A DNA stretch of 27,283 bases from Aalborgiella sp031422495 (GTDB lineage Bacteria; Pseudomonadota; Gammaproteobacteria; Burkholderiales; Burkholderiaceae_C), in NCBI GenBank assembly GCA_031422495.1, contig JANPLX010000174.1:1-27283 (forward strand). The letters run 5' to 3'. The stretch's first letter is position 1. Each line of letters begins with the position of its first letter. Positions 25,963-27,283 of this stretch are shown one piece after another. The translations under genes and the position numbers were made by a program. Under the pieces are notes generated by a model, which had not been told where the DNA came from, did not search any database, and saw nothing but the letters and a program-made list of their open reading frames with translations.

Positions 25963-25968
25963 TATAAT
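25963..25968 (+). promoter_or_regulatory. -10 box of the tRNA-Phe promoter
   Basis: A perfect TATAAT lies 10 bases before the tRNA 5' end, the right distance for a stable RNA promoter with a very short leader. The matching -35 would fall at the end of ntrX, where only weak sequence (CAATTA region) is seen. Confidence 0.6.
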
Positions 25969-25978
25969 CAAAGGCTCA

Positions 25979-26054
25979 GGCCCGGTAGCTCAGTTGGTAG
26001 AGCAGCGGATTGAAAATCCGCGTGTCACTGGTTCGATTCCAGTCCAGGCCACCA
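25979..26054 (+). tRNA. tRNA-Phe (GAA anticodon), with a C-A acceptor mismatch
   Basis: A 76-base cloverleaf with encoded CCA. The acceptor is GGCCCGG against CCAGGCC, the D arm GCTC/GAGC, and the anticodon stem GCGGA/TCCGC with GAA at 26012-26014. The variable region is GTGTC and the T arm ACTGG/CCAGT with loop TTCGATT. Six of seven acceptor pairs are Watson-Crick; position 5 (C, 25983) faces A at position 68 (26046). All other features are those of a normal elongator tRNA-Phe. It follows the ntrX-like gene, a placement seen in Burkholderiales. Confidence 0.95.
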
Positions 26055-26060
26055 AACAAA

Positions 26061-26097
26061 AAAGCCAACCAATATCTTCACGGATCTGGTTGGCTTT
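26061..26097. terminator. Bidirectional terminator between tRNA-Phe and the DUF4382 gene
   Basis: AAAGCCAACCA (26061-26071) pairs perfectly with TGGTTGGCTTT (26087-26097). It ends in a T-rich run on the plus strand, and the A run before it gives a longer U run on the minus strand. It can stop tRNA-Phe transcription from the left and the DUF4382 lipoprotein transcript from the right. Confidence 0.8.
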
Positions 26098-26126
26098 GTT
26101 GTATCTGGGGCTCTCAAGCTTTGCGT

Positions 26127-26762
26127 CTAACGTGGAATCATGGTGAGCACGGGTTTTAGAAGATATTTCCCGGAGCCGCCCGCTGTAACGATTGATTTGC
26201 AGGCGTCAAAATCAATTACAAAATCAGACGTCGTATTAGCCGCGACGGTGATGTCAATATTCGTTTTAAGGCCTGATTGTTGACCGCTCGGTGTTTGTAA
26301 TGCGACCTCGCTCTCACCTGTAGGCTTGGCAGAATTCGCAAACGGAGCCCCATTATTTTCAGCCAAAACAAGTCTTAGTTGTGTATATTTTCCAGCATTC
26401 AGCACTGTTTGACCGAGCTCTTCAAGCTTGCCATTGGTCAAACTCAACAAATCGACTTTTTTAGCAGGATTCAGAACGATTTCAGACCAGCCACCGTCGA
26501 TGTCGTTTGCGTCGCTGCTTTTGTGCACGCGGACTTTCTGGATTGTCACGAAAACGGTGTCAAAGCCGCAGGCGGGAGCATCGGTCAGCGCAAGGCGCAA
26601 AGTGCCTGTGTCGCTATCACCGTTAACAGTGCTGCTGCCACTGCCACTGCCACTGCCACTGCCATTGCTATCCACACCGCCGCCACTACCGCCACCGCAT
26701 GCCGTGAGGCTAGCTAATGCAAGTATGCACAAGACTGGTTTTAGATTTTGAAGTAAATTCAT
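26127..26762 (-). CDS. DUF4382 domain lipoprotein
   Basis: A 211-residue protein with a lipoprotein signal, MNLLQNLKPVLCILALASLT then AC, giving lipobox LTAC with lipidated C22. A Gly/Ser-rich linker (about 23-46, GGGSGGG and SGSGSGSGSS) follows, then a globular domain from about residue 51 (DTGTLRLALTDAPACGFDTV). The LRLALTDAP start, VFVTIQKVRVH, GKYTQLRLVL and the final GKYLLKPVL fit DUF4382, a beta-rich family of surface lipoproteins of unknown role. AAAAAAGGTGCC upstream of the ATG is a good ribosome site. The Gly/Ser linker is encoded by a hexanucleotide repeat. It ends at the bidirectional terminator shared with tRNA-Phe. Confidence 0.8.
   Translation of the reverse strand: MNLLQNLKPVLCILALASLTACGGGSGGGVDSNGSGSGSGSGSSTVNGDSDTGTLRLALTDAPACGFDTVFVTIQKVRVHKSSDANDIDGGWSEIVLNPAKKVDLLSLTNGKLEELGQTVLNAGKYTQLRLVLAENNGAPFANSAKPTGESEVALQTPSGQQSGLKTNIDITVAANTTSDFVIDFDACKSIVTAGGSGKYLLKPVLTMIPR
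26637..26666 (+). repeat. Hexanucleotide tandem repeat in the lipoprotein linker
   Basis: Four perfect copies of GCCACT (26637-26660) and one near-copy GCCATT (26661-26666), encoding alternating Ser and Gly on the minus strand. A six-base unit keeps the frame when copies are gained or lost, so slippage would change only the linker length. Confidence 0.85.
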
Positions 26763-27143
26763 GGGGCACCTTTTTTAATGTAATTTGTTGATATGAACAA
26801 CCGGGTTGAAAGTCGATCTAACCTTGTTCTAAAGCATAGCGACAGTCGCATTGGGCAATGTAGGACGTTGACTTGAATGCCTGTCCGAATACGCTGTCCA
26901 CTGACTGGCATGATGCGTGTATTAATACTAAATGCAACCAAACAATCGACATTCAAAGCCAATAGTTACGACCAACCATCCCTGTCCATACTAGGCTAAC
27001 TTTTAGAATTTCCCGGGTTGCTTGCACAACTAATTTGTAGCAGTTTGTAGCAGTTCAAACTAAATTTGATGAATACACGATACAACAAATGCGCTTGTCA
27101 GGTCGAGTTTGAACTGGAACAGATCAGCGCATAGCTGTAATAA
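26763..27143. other. Gene-free stretch between the DUF4382 gene and groL, with short repeats
   Basis: No open frame here has family-like sequence. The left end should hold the promoter of the lipoprotein gene on the minus strand, but I see no clear -35/-10 pair. A tandem repeat TTGTAGCAGT occurs twice (27035-27044, 27045-27054). An 11-base inverted repeat pairs CAGTTCAAACT (27051-27061) with AGTTTGAACTG (27106-27116) across 44 bases. Their role is unknown. Confidence 0.6.
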
Positions 27144-27179
27144 AAAAGCCCCGCAAACTTTACAGTCTGCGGGGCTTTT
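27144..27179 (-). terminator. Rho-independent terminator of groL
   Basis: AAAAGCCCCGCA (27144-27155) pairs perfectly with TGCGGGGCTTTT (27168-27179) around a 12-base loop. On the minus strand the stem ends in a run of six U residues, the right orientation to stop the groL transcript about 45 bases after its stop codon. T residues on the plus side make it usable both ways. Confidence 0.88.
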
Positions 27180-27222
27180 AGTTTGTTTGCACTTAGCCTA
27201 GCTTAGTGCGAACGGCTTGGGT

Positions 27223-27283
27223 TTACATACCCATACCACCCATGCCGCCCATGCCACCCATGTCACCACCACCCATGCCGCCG
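27223..27283 (-). CDS. groL: Chaperonin GroEL, last residues (cut by window edge)
   Basis: The minus strand encodes GGMGGGDMGGMGGMGGMGM and then TAA (27225-27223). This Gly-Gly-Met tail is the hallmark C-terminus of GroEL, the disordered end that lies inside the folding chamber. Only about 19 residues are in the window, and the rest of the gene continues to the right. Its own terminator follows. groS should lie upstream, beyond the edge. Confidence 0.93.
   Translation of the reverse strand, partial: GGMGGGDMGGMGGMGGMGM

Noticed and set aside
26379..26751. Plus-strand open frames opposite the lipoprotein gene
   Set aside because: They are low-complexity shadows of the Gly/Ser repeat; the minus-strand frame has a signal peptide, lipobox and ribosome site.
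27035..27054. Start of a CRISPR array
   Set aside because: Only two adjacent ten-base copies with no spacer between them, and no cas gene nearby.
27000..27222. CIRCE/HrcA heat-shock operator near groL
   Set aside because: The inverted repeats here do not match TTAGCACTC-N9-GAGTGCTAA, and the site is downstream of groL, not upstream of groS.

Overview
The window looks like two unrelated proteobacterial pieces joined inside one conserved gene. From 1 to about 6,700 the DNA is alphaproteobacterial, most likely Sphingomonadales. The EF-G and S12 proteins read as sphingomonad type, S12 carries arginine at position 88, and the rpsG-fusA gap holds a palindromic repeat of the GTCCTGAGC...CTTGTCGAAG kind common in that group. 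From about 6,750 to the end it is betaproteobacterial (Burkholderiales-like). Evidence there is the EF-Tu body, the order tuf-tRNA-Trp-secE-nusG-rplKAJL-rpoBC, and the later order rsmB-DUF4390-ntrY-like-ntrX-like-tRNA-Phe. The switch falls in the first ~35 codons of tuf. A misassembly or misbinned join at the conserved EF-Tu P-loop is the simplest explanation. A real rearrangement cannot be excluded without reads. These lineage calls come from remembered family sequences, not a search.

Left piece: a cut-off glycosyltransferase 2 gene runs left from 332, divergent from a cytochrome b561 gene. Next comes a lone, AT-rich gene of about 690 codons that combines a GHKL (Hsp90/MORC-like) ATPase with a C-terminal PD-(D/E)xK-like nuclease motif. 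It is the best candidate here for an undescribed, possibly defence-related, activity. The str operon follows (rpsL, rpsG, fusA) and then the start of tuf. The rpsL and tuf upstream regions share a promoter-like pattern with a GC-rich segment after the -10.

Right piece: tuf and tRNA-Trp lead into the secretion/antitermination pair secE-nusG, then the L11-L1 and L10-L7/L12 ribosomal protein genes and the two large RNA polymerase genes. Leader and intergenic hairpins sit where L1, L10 and RNase III act in E. coli. A strong terminator closes rpoC. A second, tightly overlapping operon then carries a shortened LemA-like protein, RsmB, a DUF4390 exported protein, an NtrY-like sensor kinase and a REC-Fis response regulator lacking the AAA+ domain. 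tRNA-Phe, a bidirectional terminator, a DUF4382 lipoprotein on the minus strand, and the last codons of groL on the minus strand complete the window.

I saw no rRNA gene, CRISPR array, insertion sequence or phage gene.
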